This document shows, piece by piece, positions 61,571-64,000 of a DNA stretch of 64,000 bases; position 1 is the first letter of the stretch, and each line of letters begins with the position of its first letter. Below the pieces are notes generated by a model. The model saw only the letters and a program-made list of their open reading frames with translations, did not search any database and was not told where the DNA came from. The DNA comes from Mangifera indica (Eukaryota > Streptophyta > Magnoliopsida > Sapindales > Anacardiaceae). The translations under genes were made by a program, and so were the position numbers. The DNA lies in assembly GCF_011075055.1 (NCBI RefSeq), contig NC_058146.1:17530579-17594578 (forward strand), in the 5' to 3' direction.

Positions 61571-64000
61571 AAGAGAAGGTGAGGAAGAAGAAGATGTTAT
61601 GGTTGAATAATTAACTTAAGGAGGTTGGAGATTCTTCTTATTAATTGTTATAAAGTATTATTCCAATATTTTAGAAGTGGTGGGCACTAGCATGCATATG
61701 TTTACACATCATTGTCCTACTTTTTAATGATATATTTCAGTCAGATGTTCATCTTGAACTCGCCCAAAAAATAAAGTTGGGTAGCTTTAGCTCGAGTTTT
61801 AGGTAAGTGAGCTTAATTTTATTAAATAGTTGATAGATGCATAATTTTCAATGAGTTTTTATAACAATAATGATAGATTTGATAATTCTTTTTCTTTTTT
61901 TTAATTTTAGATAACCTGTATTATTTTTTTCAATAGCTTTTCAATGATAGATTTTTTAGATTTGAACCAAGCTCAAACTAATAATTGTTTGGGGCCAATT
62001 TGACTTAAATTCACTCTCAATATATGTTGCACCCCTTTTATATTTCACTTGATTCCATTCTATTTCTTGTTCAATTATATACCTATCATTTTCATCCTAT
62101 TATTTAGATACTTATATAAATAATTGGCAAGTGAGGTTTGTAAGACATGTAATTCATGAAGTTAATAAAATTGTTAATTGTATGTCTAAATTTGTTTTAA
62201 ATTTTTTCTGATTTGGATCAGAATTCAACATTAAAGGTGAAGGATCATTATGACAGGTAACACAGACCCTTTTTTTTTTTTTTTCTGGTTTTCTTTTGGG
62301 TATACAGACCTCCCTTTTGTATAAATAATAGGTCCACATGATTTGCTATTTACACCATAAAGCATTGAATTGAACAAGGTGTGATTAATTGGAAGAAAGT
62401 AGACAGATTAAAAAGTAAACGAAGAGAGAGTCAAAGGAAGTTAGAAATGAATGATTGGTGTGGTTGAAACCTTTTATAAAATTTCCCCCTTTTACACTAC
62501 ACATAGCATCCTTATCAATATCTTTGGCTATCAATGTCTCTTTACCCACAAATCTCGCCATGGACATTTATAGTCTAACGCAATTTGCTAAAGGCACAAG
62601 CCAAGGTCCAACATGTGCAAGATTAGGTAACTTGCACCACAGTTGAATATTAGCTCTTCCTATAAATTTTATCAAATGAGTTTTAATGTTGAATTAAAAA
62701 CAACTATTAATTTAAAATCTTGACAGTATATAGTCGGAACTATTGTTTTTTTAGAGTATCTTGATTCAATGCTATAAGTATTTTTTATCTTACAATATGA
62801 TATTCATCTTGGTAATAATTGTGAGATCAAACTCTCTTTTAGTCAAACTTAAGAGGTGATCAACTATTATATAACAAATAATTATATGAACTGTTTGTAA
62901 TAGCTGACGACATTATCAATAGACAAATATATGACATAATGTGGATAGAAGACCTTTAGTTCAGAGAGCAGAAATAATAACTCTTAATAATTGTAATTGT
63001 TCTTTCACAATCTCTTTAACATACATTTTTAGTCTACTATCGTTATAGAATAAAGACCACTTCCTACCAAAATGGGGAGAACATGATCACCCATTTTCCA
63101 TGACAATGGAATTCGTCTAGATATATAGTAGAAGGGTTCTAGTATTCAATAATATAGTTACACATATAACTCATTCTCTTTTCCAATGAATTAATGATGA
63201 TACAAAAGCTTAGAAATGAAAAATTTTACATGTATACTTTAATTCTATTAAAATTTATTTAGAAGTATCAGTAACATAAAAGGTGGATATAAACTTCTAA
63301 GCAGCATGCTATATTCTTAATTACTTACACTAAATTACGCCGACAATTTAATGTAGTACTCATCAATGTGATTTTCAACAGCATTAATAAACAAAACATT
63401 TACTTTATTTTACTTCTTACAGATTTAATAAAGTTGGTTTTCTAAAGAATTCAATAATCAATTCTCATGTAAAATGTTAAGAATTCAATATGTTTTTAAG
63501 TTATAATATTCAATTATTTATAAAATTATCAAGAGTTATATTTGATAGTATAGTATTAATCCTATATTTGTCTTTGTATATAAACATTGACAAAGAAAAA
63601 AGGGAATAGCATAGTGTTGGATTATGACATGTAATTCTAGCCTTAAACTCATTTGAAAAAAAAAAAAAGTCTGTGACACCGGTAATATAAAGAAGATACA
63701 TATGAGAGTTAGAAGCATCTTCCATCTTAAAAAGGGGCTTTGAAGAAAGGATCTTCCAACTTAAAAAGTCACATTAATTCAAGTGCCAAGAGTTGCCCTA
63801 ATTATGGGGCAAATTGGAGGGGAAAGCGCTAAGTCAAAGGCGAAAGAAATAACATTAATGTTTAATATGAGATTCGGTAACATTATGGAATCTGTAACAA
63901 TTATTACTGGATCCCACAGTGTCGCAATGGTTATTAATGTTTTTTCTCTAATTATTAGAGAGATTATATGGAAATAAGTACGACACAATCATCAATCTCG
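61571..64000. other. Gene-poor AT-rich region
   Basis: Upstream region of the EXORDIUM-like gene and beyond. It contains T-runs (62271-62284) and only short open frames. The frames at 62385-62646 and 63779-63988 match nothing I recognise on either strand. No tRNA-like, repeat or transposon structure could be supported. Confidence 0.5.

Noticed and set aside
63779..63988. Overlapping 64-69-aa frames on both strands at the right edge
   Set aside because: No recognisable domain, no splice or promoter support, and the window ends here; too little evidence for a gene.

Overview
The window is nuclear DNA from a flowering plant, most likely a eudicot and possibly a rosid. Genes are intron-rich with GT-AG junctions, organelle-targeted proteins and a DYW-class PPR gene are present, and the intergenic DNA is AT-rich and full of plant transposons (Ty3/gypsy chromovirus, Ty1/copia, MULEs, hAT-type MITEs). 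I cannot name the species.

Layout. (1) 1-2945 is one copy of a segmental duplication carrying a broken glycine decarboxylase H-protein gene. (2) 3.7-18.1 kb is a gene cluster: a PAK1IP1/MAK11-like WD40 ribosome-biogenesis gene (minus), sulfiredoxin (plus, head-to-head with it), a gutted NAP1/SCAR-complex pseudogene (minus) and the plastid chaperonin CPNA2 (minus). (3) 18.2-31.2 kb is a transposon block. I read it as two MULE DNA transposons of one family, back to back in opposite orientation, meeting at exactly nine A residues. Each has short inverted ends, two kinds of subterminal tandem repeat and a decayed transposase. One also carries a decayed DUF1985-type gene. (4) 31.6-40.6 kb is a very young Tekay-type gypsy element with a perfect TGCCC target duplication and almost identical LTRs. 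(5) 41.3-44.2 kb is the intact copy of the H-protein gene. It is followed by an old copia element (TTATA target duplication) and a hAT-type MITE (CTCAGGAG target duplication). (6) 52-61.5 kb holds a Kunitz/miraculin-like inhibitor, a DYW PPR protein with an intron, a possible small unknown gene, an A4GALT-like glycosyltransferase and an EXORDIUM-like protein. (7) 61.6-64 kb has no gene I can support.

How the genes relate. This is not an operon-like region. Several genes serve organelles independently: H-protein in mitochondrial photorespiration, sulfiredoxin and CPNA2 in the plastid, the PPR protein in organellar RNA editing. The main interest is genome evolution: a duplicated gene pair with one intact and one dead copy, a duplication edge inside a retrotransposon LTR, a MITE with its empty site still present in the paralogue, a 33-nt piece of sulfiredoxin exon copied into a CPNA2 intron at a tandem-duplication junction, and the paired MULEs. 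I found no convincing new molecular system such as a defence island, CRISPR array or unknown operon.
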